Of a DNA stretch of 64,000 nt, positions 12,601-23,489 are shown one piece after another (position 1 is the first letter of the stretch; each line of letters begins with the position of its first letter). Source of the DNA: Pegea sp. RAD2-039. Lineage: Eukaryota > Chordata > Thaliacea > Salpida > Salpidae. The DNA is taken from contig JAQGEQ010000284.1 in the NCBI GenBank assembly GCA_034620365.1, positions 62,001 to 126,000 on the forward strand, in the 5' to 3' direction. The notes under the pieces were generated by a model that was not told the DNA's origin, did no database searches, and saw only the letters and a list, made by a program, of their open reading frames with translations. The position numbers were made by a program, and so were the translations under genes.

Positions 12601-12918
12601 ATAATACTTAGTTTTTCTGACTTTCCCACTGCTAGAATAGTCTTAGCAACCGAAACATATCTTACCTACCTCAAGCCGATGTTTTTACTATTGAGCTTTT
12701 TTTATTCATGAATATTTAGTCACAATAGATTCTTTTTAAAACCTTCCAAAATTCTGCCTTTTATTGTTGGACTGCATAATTTGGTTTTAACAGATTCAAA
12801 TAGATTTCAATTAGTTTAATGTGGTATCCTTAGTTCTAATTGTTTTAATTGTAAGTTTTCTTGCTAGGACTAAATTGATGTTTAAGTTGAAATTATTCTT
12901 TTTATAAACTTTATCCAG
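9661..12918. other. Kelch/zinc-finger intergenic region (A)
   Basis: This very AT-rich spacer lies between the Kelch start (minus) and the zinc-finger exon (plus), so it may hold divergent promoters; I see no definite promoter motif. It holds 126-bp tandem repeats (10395-10690). The part at 10840-11790 occurs again, inverted and diverged, at 57602-58670. An 80-codon open stretch at 12061-12303 has no recognisable domain and no clear splice sites, so I do not call it a gene. Confidence 0.5.
10395..10690. repeat. 126-128 bp tandem repeat, unit A
   Basis: The phrase ttattcaatcaatttgcatc recurs at about 10460 and 10588. It is embedded in longer similar blocks (tataaa..accatgaaatgctctataaa after tataaa..actatgaaatactataaa). 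About two and a half degenerate copies are visible. The repeat lies about 0.8-1.0 kb upstream of the Kelch start codon and is kept in B and C. Confidence 0.6.
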
Positions 12919-13227
12919 AATGCATAATGAGATGGTGTCTAAGCGCAGTTTAATGTGCTGTTACTACTCACGAAAAGTAATTGCTTTTGTCTATAATCAA
13001 TGTAGAAAGTCTTTTGGGCTATCATGTATTCTCACAAGACACAAACGAATCCACACAGGCGAGAACTTGTTTCATTGCAAGTTTTGCTCAACATCATTTC
13101 CGAATGCATCTAATTTAAATAAACACGAAGTCATCAACCACACCAGAAGCTTCCCTTTTAACTGCAGCGTTTGTGAAAAAGGTTTTATGTATCCTTTTTC
13201 TTTAAAAATTCATCTGAGAATTCACAG
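12919..13227 (+). CDS. C2H2 zinc-finger exon (A), partial gene
   Basis: Probable internal exon of a DNA-binding protein. It starts after a good acceptor (ttatccag at 12911-12918) and can end at the donor CACAG|GTAAGT at 13227/13228; otherwise the frame stops at 13229-13231. Three fingers are present. Finger 1 has lost its first zinc ligand (FVYNQCRKSF; a C is expected in place of Y), though its H..H half and HTGE linker remain. Finger 2 (FHCKFCSTSF..NKHEVINH) and finger 3 (FNCSVCEKGF..KIHLRIH) keep all four ligands. Copy A also has CRKSF where B and C have the canonical CGKSF. I could not find the flanking exons, so it may be the relic of a larger gene. Confidence 0.55.
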
Positions 13228-13233
13228 GTAAGT

Positions 13234-14768
13234 CTATCAAACTTTCATTTGTTTGATTTTTTATTTTTTTGTTAAAGTTGTTTATTTGTTGTTTTAATAA
13301 AAGTTTCATTTACTCGATACGTTGTGATGTTAATTTGAATATTTGAAAAGTTTTTAGTTAAATGAATTGTAATTAATAAAACCAAATGATCAATAAACAA
13401 ATAGTTTTAAATAGTTAAATTAATTTTCAATTGAATCATTTAGTTACTTGTTAAACAGTCCTTTTAAGAAACTTACTTTTCTCGCAACTTTCTATGTCAA
13501 TAAGATCATTTTCAATTATCTTTAATATTTTCTTGCTAGACATTCTATCTGATGTTATAAGGATCTCGGATTATAAATCAATTGGAATTTTTGTTTATAA
13601 TTGACAAATGTTCATTTTTGAACTTTCTTTAAACTGTCTTAGCTAAAAGAGCTATCTATAGACCCAAATATCAGTAGATGATGTTAGTTTGTTTGTATAT
13701 GCAGATGAAATTCAGCTATTAGTTTATTTGTATATTCAAATGATGATGACTCCTTATATAAATCTTATCATCGGGATAGCTTCCAGCAGTTCAATATTAT
13801 TTACACATCATCTGGTTTATTGACAAGATAAAGTATAGGAGTGTTTAATAAACATCTCTTTATTTTAAGTGACAGGACGAAGCTTTCGTCAAATGTATCT
13901 CAATCGTGGTTCCCACTTTATATCAAACTCACCACCTCTCTTTCCTCTCGTAGAAGATTAATGGATCTCATTGAAAACACATTTTCCTGAGCCAAAAGAG
14001 TCTCTGCGCTCTCTACAATTAAATTAAATTATAAGATCATGAAAATCTATTAAAAGTTTTTAATACTTTGGATTAGACTTACTTTGATGTCTCTACTCAA
14101 AACAACCTCAGAACTAAGTTTCTTCTACTTCTTATAATGCAATTTTTTAAAGATCATTTTTGTGTCTCTGACGAACTAAAGAACTGTGGGTGATAAGAAA
14201 CAGTTCTACCAAACATTTGTATACTGAATAAAAAAAACACATGAAATGCAACAATACAAAGAATAGAAAGGAAGTTCTAGTGCTACAAAGTTTGTATCCT
14301 GCTTTCACTATTCTCTTTTCTGCTGTAGCTGTAACAACCTATAAGGAGATCGCCGTTATATTTGGGAAAACGCTCATAACTCTTCTGTCACCGTTTGTGA
14401 TTACTTCCATCCTGCTCTACCTTGCAACAAGAAATGTTTTGCAGCGTTATTGATCCCTGATTAGATCTGTATTAGATGTTGTTTGTTTTTTTGCCATTTA
14501 GGTAGGTTCTTTTTTGCTTTCCTGTTTTAGCTTTTCTTCCTTATAATAATTACATCCACTGGATGCTCTTTCATTAAGCTGAATAGGACGCAAATACTCA
14601 GTTCTAGTCTTGATAGTCATATCAGCTCTTCTCTTATTTCTTTCCCTTTATGGCTGCTTCTTAGATGACCGAATTTGAACCTCACACGAAAGACTTCCTT
14701 GTCCTTCCTGCATTATTTAGCATGACAATTTCCTGTTTGTCTCCTTTTTAACTTTTCTATGTGAACCA
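13234..14768. other. Spacer with a possible LINE trace (A)
   Basis: No supported gene. At 13680-13735 the plus strand reads SVDDVSLFVYADEIQLL, close to the VDDVSVFVYSDYIEIL region of the minus-strand LINE, so a fragment of LINE reverse transcriptase motif C may lie here. The surrounding sequence does not extend the match convincingly. The 70-codon open stretch at 14241-14453 is hydrophobic but has no other support. Confidence 0.35.
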
Positions 14769-15375
14769 CTAAGTGTTTTTTTGACCTGCATATTCCAACA
14801 CAAACTTCCTATGAGTTATAAGGAAGTCTTTTTCCAGCACCACCTCTACATCAAGACTTTTCTTGAAAAACAGATTTATTCTTCTGTATTGTTTCTTCCA
14901 CAAATTGAGGTTGACTTTGCAAAACTTATCAATCCTGCAACTTTTCAATGACTGAGCCATCTCTAGTTTAATTTTATTTTGAGCTTTAGGAATCTTGAAG
15001 TTCTAAGCAACCTTTCTATTTACAAAGCTCTTCGACAATATGCTATCAATAAGAGTCGTAAATACTTTGCCTGCAGTAGACATATTCACCATTAAATGGT
15101 TCAATTCCAAGGAAAATTGATCAAACGTCAGTATCTCATGGCTTTGGCTAGTCATTGCAATTCTTTTGATTTTTTGTCTTCCTGATTTTTATAATTGGTT
15201 GTTTCTTGGGAGACCTATTCTTAAGATGACACACTCGACTATAGTGTCTCTTCTTCCCGTATTTGAAACATATGCTCAAACCAGCTCATCATTTATCAAA
15301 CATATGATCCTTGTTTCACATTTTAAACAAATTCCTTTCATGGCTGCTACAGCCAGTTCTGCTTGGTGATCCTCC
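14769..15375 (-). pseudogene. Unrecognised ORF remnant, unit A
   Basis: On the minus strand a coding-like stretch starts near 15370 (VAAMKGICLKCETRIISL, with one C-x2-C pair), is interrupted by stops, and continues as MTSQSHEILTFDQFSLELNH to the stop at 14769. Units B and C keep the last 128 codons open. Copy A has TAG where they have CGG (about 15004-15006), which shortens its open part to 63 codons. The composition (basic, LNLWKKQYRRINLFFKK) looks protein-like, but I do not recognise a family. Stops in the upstream half shared by all units suggest a gene that died before duplication, or missed introns. Confidence 0.4.
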
Positions 15376-15989
15376 TTAATTTCCCAATAATTTCACTTCA
15401 TTTAACACACGTGCCAGCTCCCAAGTAATGGTTGTTCGGCCGGGTATTTTCCAGTTTCAGGCTTATGTGAGAATATTAAAGTCACAGTTTTTAGCTAGAC
15501 ATCAAAGCGCACCAGAAGTCTTTTACAGCTTAGTTTAATTCCTACCTTTCTGTCTGTAGTAGATGGCGTGCAAATATTTCGTTTGGATTTCTTAGATACA
15601 ACTGTTGCTTCGTTGCTTCATATTCTACATAATTAAAATTGGTTTCTAAGTGTATCCATTTTTTATATGAAAAAATTCGTTACAGTAAAAAATCTAGATA
15701 TTCTTTTTAAGTATAATCTTATTCAAATCTCTATTAAGGATAGCAAACAAATATCTTAACCGTTCCTAATCTTAACTATACTAAGCTCCAATAACGCCAA
15801 AACAACAGGCAACTATTTACTCAACAATAAATTATAATAGTTTAAATAAGTTGTAATGATATGGACTCTTTTTATATAGCTTGATTGAAATTATATTAAG
15901 GGACTAATCATACAGATAAGTAAACTAACGATACGCGCTACTTACAGCCAGCATATGGAATTTAACAGTTTACGTCATCCGCACAGTAT
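15376..15989. other. Spacer, no feature seen (A)
   Basis: There are no ORFs or RNA genes. It is almost identical in B (32006-32620) and C (51579-52190). Confidence 0.4.
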
Positions 15990-16375
15990 TTCACAGTTAT
16001 ACCACATATATGCAGATGGCAGTAGTTATTTTGCAATCCTTTACAACTATAAAGAAGTCTACACGTATACAAAATTGGTCTATGTACTAGATAAAATCTG
16101 AACTTATAACTTTTTCTCGTCAACCTGCTGCACATTCTACAAGCCTAAATTCAATCATTGGAATTATTACTCCATAAATATCTTTGATGTCAAGACTTTG
16201 GCTTTGACCTTTTCATTGTACCCTTTAATCTGACTTTGAATTGCAGAATTTTGTTTCTATAATCTTTGCAAAATCCACTAATCTTCTTAACCTTATTGCA
16301 TTGACCTTTAATTCTAAGAATTCATACTTCCTTATCAACTTCTTTAAGTTATACCTGCGTCCAAAAACGACAAAA
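15990..16375 (+). mobile_element. LINE reverse transcriptase fossil, plus strand (A)
   Basis: Pieces of the same LINE family are readable in order. HIYADGS (about 16003-16022) sits at the motif C position. Next come KSELITFSRQPAAHS (about 16095), the counterpart of KSEPLTCSRKPAADS in the minus-strand LINE, and YYSINIFDVKTLALTFS (about 16165). The last is SDFELQNFVSIIFAKS, then FNSKNSYFLINFFKLYLRP (about 16230-16360), aligned to SDFKWHSYVSRIFGKS and FNSKNPWFYVNLFKLYIRP at the window start. Frame breaks are present. It ends about 330 bp from the kinase stop codon. Confidence 0.7.
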
Positions 16376-16703
16376 CTCTCAAATTATTATTAGCATTTTT
16401 CAATTCGAAAGCTTAAATCTAGCCACAAAATGCTTTTACAAATTATTATCGAAATTCAACAATAAAATGGTTTATTTGATTATTCAAAACTACAGAAGAG
16501 TACAAAGTTAAAACGCAACTAAAATATAACAATATCACGATAACTGATTATATTTCATGGCTTATATCCCAGGAAAAATTGTATTTCATTTTTGAAGGTT
16601 TTGGTAAAGTAATTTTTACAATTTAATTTTAACTCTATTTGCTTTAACTTATATAAAAAAATCAATCACAACTAATTGAACTATTATGAAAAGGTGAAAT
16701 TGT
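16376..16703. other. Downstream flank of kinase A
   Basis: No gene. A minus-strand AATAAA (plus tttatt at 16471-16476) lies about 230 nt beyond the kinase stop and may be its poly(A) signal. Confidence 0.35.
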
Positions 16704-17573
16704 TTATAAGGTATTGATAAAATAAGGATGTTCAAGAGCTACATCTGCAGTTATCCTTTTATCAGGATTACAAACAACCAGTTTAGATAAAAGGTCATGA
16801 CCAACTTTACACAGGTTTGGTGCAAGTGATGACCAGCTAGGATTAAATTGATATGTAGGAAACAGTTTGTACTTAGGAAGATTTTGAACACCAGGCCAAG
16901 AATTGATAGCAGGAGTTCCTAAGACACGAAATATGTGACTTAATTGATCATCTTCATCAACAACAGGAAACAAAGGAGTTCCAACATTTGATATTTCAGC
17001 AAAGATACAACCAGCACTCCAAATATCAACAGTGGTTGTGTACTTTGTAGCTCCAAATAATACATCAGGTGGTCTGTACCATAAAGAAACTACTGTAGAT
17101 GTAAATGTTTGGACAGGAACTCCCGTGCACCTCGCCATGCCAAAATCAGCAATCTTTAAATCGCCATTTTTATTGATTAATAAATTTGATGGTTTTAAGT
17201 CGCGATGTAAAATCTCTTTACTATGACAAAACTCTAAACCTTTTAACAACTGAAGCATTATTGAACGTGTAACGGCAGGTTCTATTTGGAAACCACAGGT
17301 TCGAAAATACTTTCTCAAATCTTGCTTAATATATTCAAAAACTAAAACCATTTTTGTTTCATTCTGAATCACTTCGTTTAATTTGACAATGTTTTCATGT
17401 TTGAGTTCTTTTAGGATAGAAATTTCACGCAAAAGTGAACCAGGAATTCCTTCATCTTTAGTAAGTTGAATTTCCTTTAAAGCAACTATTTCACCAGTTT
17501 CCTGGTTCTTTGCTTTGTAGACGGTTCCATATGCTCCTTCGCCAACTTCTTTAAGAGTTTCATACTTGTCCAT
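16704..17573 (-). CDS. CDK5-like protein kinase, copy A, intronless
   Basis: A full-length Ser/Thr kinase of the cyclin-dependent family (289 aa; CDK5 is 292). It has the glycine loop GEGAYGTV (11-18) with Y15 and A14 in place of the usual T14, VALK (K33) and a PSTAIRE-type helix GIPGSLLREI (42-51). It also has HRDLKPSN (D125, N130), DFGMAR (143-148) and the CDK5-like WYRPPDVLFGA. The T-loop residue equivalent to CDK5 S159 appears to be T (FTSTVV). The start MDKYETLKE aligns with the CDK5 N-terminus. The lack of introns suggests a retrocopy. All catalytic residues are present, so it is probably active. The partner cyclin or p35-like protein is not in the window. Confidence 0.9.
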   Translation of the reverse strand: MDKYETLKEVGEGAYGTVYKAKNQETGEIVALKEIQLTKDEGIPGSLLREISILKELKHENIVKLNEVIQNETKMVLVFEYIKQDLRKYFRTCGFQIEPAVTRSIMLQLLKGLEFCHSKEILHRDLKPSNLLINKNGDLKIADFGMARCTGVPVQTFTSTVVSLWYRPPDVLFGATKYTTTVDIWSAGCIFAEISNVGTPLFPVVDEDDQLSHIFRVLGTPAINSWPGVQNLPKYKLFPTYQFNPSWSSLAPNLCKVGHDLLSKLVVCNPDKRITADVALEHPYFINTL

Positions 17574-18190
17574 GTTTAAAAACTTTATGAGTAAGTCTGG
17601 TTTCCAAAATAGTTAAAATCACAATTCACAAATTGAGATTTTTATATTAGTTCAATAAAAATGTATTCTATGGAAAAACTATTTTTAGAATTAATCAACT
17701 TTAGAAATATATAATAAAACAAAACTATCAAAGATATTATATGTCTAAAAATTCGAAATAAAGGAAGTTCAATTGTTTCTTTTGAAAATTAAATTAGGTT
17801 TTGCATGAACACTACTACTAAAATTACCAAGATATTAGTATTTTAATGTAACAGAAATAAATTTTTAAGCAAATAAGATATTATCATAGCCACTGAAGAG
17901 TAACTTTTGCAGCTTATTTGAATCACTTTAGTGCGACGAAAAGATTTCTTAAATGAAAAAAAATAGATGAATAAACCATGAAAACAATTTACAACTAAAA
18001 TTGAAGATTTGGTCGATGGTTTCTGCTTTAGTTTTACAAAATTTGCAAATTATAATCTTGTAATATTGATATTTTTCCTTGGAAATTTCTGGTAATTAAC
18101 GATTGATAAAGTATTTCAAGATTATTTATTTTGATTTTTGTTTCATTATTTATTTTTGAATTATATAAAACAACACTCCTTGTCAGTTAG
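17574..18190. other. Upstream flank of kinase A
   Basis: AT-rich and without genes. It aligns with 34203-34880 and 53776-54450 but differs more than the kinase 3' side does; B and C share a ~35-bp extra segment near 34250-34285 (accaattc-type repeat of cacaattca) that A lacks. Confidence 0.4.
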
Positions 18191-19338
18191 ATAATTAAAA
18201 TGACATCAAATGCAAGTAAAGATCGTTAGACGATCTTGAAAAACATAAAATCTTATAAATTTAATGTTACACACACTCGATACTTAAAACTGAAAGTAAT
18301 TAAGGTAATAGCCATAGGTAAGAAGAAAGAAAATAGTTTATTAGATATAATGAATGGCGAATTTTCAAACGTTTGATACAAACTTACAGAATATAAAATA
18401 CAACTAATTACAAAACACAGTTTGAAACGTCTTGCTTTTATTATCATATACTTAAAATTCTTATAAAATCATAAATACTTTAAGGCAAAACTGTTAAATT
18501 AAGATTATTTGGCAAAAGAAAACATTTGTTGAATAAAAGTTAGTAAAGAGAATTAGTGTAACTGTACAAGCCAACATAATAGTAGTCGATGAATTTTTAA
18601 AACTTTCGAGGTATATTTATGTAAAATAGTTGATTAGTTTTATGTACAGTAAATATATAGTATCAAGAGTTGTAAAAGTCAATTTCTCTGGTATAAACTC
18701 TAAAATACGAAAAAATAATGATTATATCGATGTTTATAATGATTTTTTGAAACTAGTCTAATATCTTATTACATTTAGAAGTATATTCTAAGTGAGATAT
18801 TTTTTTTAAACATGATATTACTAACAAGGCCTGCCTCGCCTTAGAACGGCTGGGTTTTAATTGCTATGAATTATGATGTTTAAAACAAACTTTTGGCTCC
18901 ATCAATCAATCTTTTGTCTGTTGATTGGTAAAAAAGTGACGTTAATTCTATAGTTGAAAATGGACTATATGTGGTTATAGACAGTACTTCTAGATATAAC
19001 AATTAAAAAACAAGTCACTGAAAAGACTTATATTTAAGCCAAAACAAAGAGTTTAATTTAATTTACATCAAGATCTCGTTTAATATCAGATATGATCTTT
19101 ACTCAGATATGATCAGATACATCTTTACCAAGGATTTGGATCATTTAGTTGTTGCTAACATACTTTTTGCAATAAACCATAATAGTTTTTTTTAGTTTTA
19201 AACTGATATCAATTTTTTACTATAATTCTATGTAAATCTTCAGTATTATATGCTTTGAAAACTATTGAAATGTCATGTGTTACATCTTTAGCTTTCTATA
19301 TTTTTGAATTAATAGATGTTATTAGTGAGAATGTGTGT
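18191..19338. other. Non-coding unit start block (B)
   Basis: It matches 781-1910 closely and has no ORF of note. It ends in 14 bp of the LINE tail (gagaatgtgtgt), which is fused to the LINE body by a deletion. Confidence 0.55.
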
Positions 19339-20652
19339 CTGTTGTTTTTTGGACCCTTTTTATAAATTGAAGTAATAATAACTTTATTCCAAATTTGTGG
19401 AACTCTTCCTCGATTCAGTGTGATTTTGAAGAGTAGTAATAAGGGTAGTGATAAGGAGGAAGTAGTTTTTCTTGAAAACCAAGCTGGGATCTGACCGGGG
19501 GTGTTGGAAACTGATGACTTTTAAGAAGAAATAGCCTTAGATACTTTAGCGACTATTACGTCAAGATATGACTTAGATACGTTTGTAAGAATGTCGAAGT
19601 AGGAATTAGAAAGAGTATTACCATTTTCGGTTATAAAAACGCTTTTAATTTGATTGTTTAGCAATTCAACTTCATTCTCTGGTTTCATCACAAGCAGGTT
19701 GTTGTTATCGAGTATGGGAGGTATGTGAGATCTCGCCTTAAAATTTTAATTTATGAAGCTAATTAACGTTTTCTTTTTAGGTGAAAATATGACTACACTT
19801 TCTCTTACTAGACAGAAATTAGAAATAGATTTCTTGTAAACTATACAAAGATTTTTGTACAGAGATTTGATGGAATGGTGTGTTTTAGTTTGTCTTTATA
19901 TAAGGTTGTTTAAATGTTGTAATTTCCTTAGAAGTTTGGGAAATTTTGTTTTTTTGTCAACTTCATAAAAAAGTATGAATTTTTTGACTGAATCCTTAAC
20001 AATGTCCGCAAACCTTAAATATTTATTATTGATGTCTCCGGAAGAGCTGAAAACAGAAATCTAGTCAACACCTGAAAGAAACTTGTTTACATGGTTATAA
20101 ATTCAACGACAAAAATTCCTTTTGCTCGAAGTCTTAACGATCATAGAAAAAGTTTGATGAGCTTGAGCTCAACTATGCTATGATTGCATGTCGGGTCAAA
20201 ATGTTCTTTTTGATCAGCGTAGATAATGTTCTCATGTTTTGATGTGATAACACGATCCAAAGTACTACCATTAACTTGAGTCGGAAAACTGAAGATCTCA
20301 GTTAGGTTATTGGCATCGAGAAGCTTACTAGGGCATGACTTAGAATAGCTGAATTAGTATTGTCACCATCAAAGTTAAACGATATTTGCTTAAATGCCAA
20401 CTAGGGTTATTCCAATCAATTTTACTAAAATTAAAATCACCTAAAATTGATAACTCAGTACACACAACACTCTTCAGAGCCTTCAATAAAGCCTTAACAG
20501 TGACCCATCATTAGTTTTAGAGGGTGGTATGTAGGTACAAATAAAACAAGAAAATTTGTTCTTTGATTAATGCAAACCAAAAGCGATAATCTCAAACCTG
20601 GAAAAATAATGGCATCGATCTTAGTTTTAGAGATCATGTGTGCATGTGATGT

Positions 20653-20862
20653 TTAGTAAATTACAGAAACACCACCGCCTCTATCATACAGTCTATCACA
20701 ACGCAAAACACTAAAAAGATAACCGTCAATTAGAAAAGAATCAGGATAAAACGGTTTCAACCAAGTTTCAGAAATAAAAACAAATGTGAATTCTTTAGAA
20801 TGCAAAATAGCTTTCAAATTGGAAAATTTGTTTAATAATCCACCGGGCGTTGAAGAACACAC
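20653..20862 (-). pseudogene. LINE endonuclease fragment (B)
   Basis: A 69-codon open stretch. Residues after the start match the endonuclease piece in unit A: NLKAILHSKEFTFVFISETW and DRGGGVSVIY. The domain is incomplete. Confidence 0.7.
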
Positions 20863-21848
20863 CTTAACGTAATAGGAGATTCATCTTGTTGACACTTTTT
20901 AAGATATGTTGGTAGGCTTCTGTAAACTAAGATTTAGGGCTGGAAGGATGATACTCAGAATTGTGTGCAGAGACTGTTTAAGAGAAGAAGATCTATTGTT
21001 TATTTGCCATTTCCGTTTTTCAAATAAAACTTTAATTTTATTTTTGAAATATTGTTTTATCGAATCGAAGTACTTGATGATGCCACTTGCGAGGCGGTTG
21101 ACAAATACAATTAGCTCACGAAGGCTTGTGTTTGGTCCTATTGAAATTCATCTACCTTGTCGTAAGTTGAAAGGATGTCAAAGTGTTTGATCAACTCGAA
21201 GTACTTTGGAAGGTTGCTTATGAGATGCTCGATAGAAATTGACAACTAAAAATTATTGAGTTTGTCCTTTTTGAAAGATCATTTACTTTCTATGAATTTG
21301 GCAACCTGCCCAGGTGCTTGATTGAGCCAAAATACTCAACCATACTGCTTCCAAGCCAGTGGATCAATAAAATACAGTAAAGAAAGCTTGTATTATGGTT
21401 TGTTAAAACACTCATTTACTTTAACAGATATTAAAACCTGACAAGGCGTTTGATTTTGTTCAAAGTACTTGAGAAATCCAATTTAAGTAATTGTAGAAAG
21501 TCAAAATAAATTGTACTTTTTCTAAATCAACTTTGCATCTTCTTAACAGCTTGAATTTATGTTTATTGTCTTCTAAAATATATAGAAAACTTTAATAGAA
21601 AAATTACTTTAACATTTCTGGTAATCTACTCATATTAAAAGCGAAAACTAATTTGAAACAAAAGGTTTTTATCTTCCTTAAAAATTACAAAAATATACTG
21701 ATTGTGAGACATGTTACATACAATTTGTTTTCTTTTTTTGAAGTTCTTTTATTACTATTAAAACAAACTAATCCAAAAATAGTAGACTTTAAGTAAGTCA
21801 TATTAATTAGCTGCATTACAAGTAAATCTAGGAATTGATTTCATTTTG

Positions 21849-22051
21849 GTCCTGCTTGGTGGCGAAGCGGTTACTACACCTAGCTACAAGGTACATCTAG
21901 CTAGGAAGTACCGGGTTCGACCCCAGGTGGAGACATATAAAACTCCTGAGAAAAACCATAAAAAACTCCTGAGAATGTGTGTTAGTGAGATGTGCTCTCT
22001 TTAGGCACCCTCCTTCGCATTTATATATATAAAATAAAAAAAAAAAAAAAA
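21849..22051 (+). mobile_element. tRNA-derived SINE, plus strand (unit B)
   Basis: The head begins gtcctgcttggtggcgaagc and has a pol III A box (TGGCGAAGCGG) and a near-perfect B box (GGTTCGACCCC), separated by about 43 bp. A short repeated middle (AACTCCTGAGAA twice) leads to a tail equal to the LINE 3' end, then TATATATA and poly(A). Units A (about 5465) and C (about 41404) have the uninterrupted site gatttcatcgtagacataaa, so this copy inserted in unit B alone. I see no clear target-site duplication. Confidence 0.88.
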
Positions 22052-22445
22052 TCGTAGACATAAAAGAACAATTAATTCTGAAGGATTGCTTCATACAATC
22101 TAATTCTTGATCAGAACTCAGTTTACAACCATATCGTTTGCAACTGTAACTCAATTTAATATTTGATTGAAACGTTGATTGAAAAACGCTAGGAGTAAGT
22201 CTCTTTAGGTCAAATATACTTTTAAACAAAAAAACTAGGAGATTTTACTTTAATTTAAATTATTTTTATCGAATCAAAGTACTTGATGAAGCCAGTGGCT
22301 AGGCAGTCAACAAAAATAATCGACTCACGAAGGCTTGTGTTTGATCTTTGTAAAAAGTCATCTGTCATGTTGCAAAATGAAATGATGTAAGAGTGTTTGA
22401 TCATTTAGAGGTACTTTGATAAGTTGCTTATGATTTCAGGCAGAC

Positions 22446-23489
22446 AAAAAACTTTTAATGTGGAATTCTAAATATGGAATATATTGCTGATTTGTTAGGT
22501 ATCAAAACAATAAAATTTTCGTAGTTGTAGAATCTGCAGCTAAAAACTGTTCTTTGGTATAAAAAGTTTGGAAAATAATTTGTTTAAGACTTAATATAAG
22601 TTTACATAAATGTGTGATGATAATAATTTAAAATCTAATTTAAATTTACCAATCTGAAAATTTAGAAAACAAAATAATTATTTTCTAGTTGAAGTTAAAT
22701 CATAAATAAATTAAAACAAAAGTTTACTTACGAAGAAAAGTAGCTGGATAACTGTTAGCTAGTAAAAGTATTTAAGTGATGCATATCCAGTTAAAATTCT
22801 TTATCTAATAAAACAAAAATTTGTAACTGAATCAAAAGCTTTCTTTTCAGATAGAAGGAAAAAAGTTTAATTGTAACCTAAGATAGAAACGTTAAGAATT
22901 TTAACTATTTGAAACTTGTAAGACTTTTTACAAAATCTGTTTGAAAATATCAAACTCAAGAATCTCTATCCCAGGCAAAAAAAAAATTAATTTATAAGTC
23001 TAAATTTGAAATTTATTGCTGGCTTGTTAGATATTAAAATAGTAAAATTTGACGCTGATGTAACTATGAATGAAGAATTTGACAAAACTGCGTCAGGTCG
23101 TCTAAGTTACAATAAACAAAAAGTTCTGTAAAAGTGATCTTCATTCTATACTATTACCCTTTTATTTTTAATCTTAGATTGTTAATAATCGTTTCGTTTG
23201 AACAGAACTTGCTTATAATTAGACAAAAAATTGTAATAAACAGAATTAACATTCATTTCTAACTAACTAGAAACAAACAAGATATGATTTGATGATTAAA
23301 ATAAAACTTAAACCGCTAAAAAACTTTTTTATAATTTGCAAACTATCAAACAACTAAAAAAAAATGAAAATATTCATATATGAGCAATTTGAATTTATTC
23401 TAAATGTTTTTGAAGAAAATAAACACGACCTCAAAAGCAACTTTATCATGAAAATAAGCATCACAGCAGTCTACTACTAAATTTATTTA
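22446..23489. other. Spacer downstream of Kelch B
   Basis: No gene. It is the counterpart of A 5831-6881 and keeps the minus-strand AATAAA. Confidence 0.4.

Larger units (their letters stand above)
781..18190 (+). repeat. Tandem segmental duplication, unit A
   Basis: This stretch recurs head to tail at about 18191-34880 (unit B) and 34881-54450 (unit C). The A-to-B offset is 16632 bp at both the zinc-finger exon and the kinase, and 16608 bp at the Kelch stop codon. B-to-C offsets are 19573, 19573 and 19564 bp. The zinc-finger to kinase part looks about 98-99% identical by eye. The start block, the Kelch gene and the kinase flank differ more. The left boundary is taken where the plus-strand LINE tail ends. 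Confidence 0.9.
19339..22445 (-). mobile_element. Decayed LINE, minus strand (unit B)
   Basis: The same insertion as in unit A, but reverse transcriptase sequence equivalent to A 1911-2958 is missing. The endonuclease remnant (ISETWLKPFYPDSF, CDRLYDRGGGVSVIY) is at 20653-20862. On the minus strand at about 22225-22075 there is an open stretch with FKSIFDLKRLTPSVFQS and CKRYGCKLSSDQELDCMKQS, possibly LINE ORF1, cut by the SINE at its 3' side. Confidence 0.75.

Noticed and set aside
14241-14453. 70-codon plus-strand hydrophobic ORF, repeated at 30873 and 50446
   Set aside because: Identity between copies follows from the recent duplication, and there is no domain, splice site or codon evidence.
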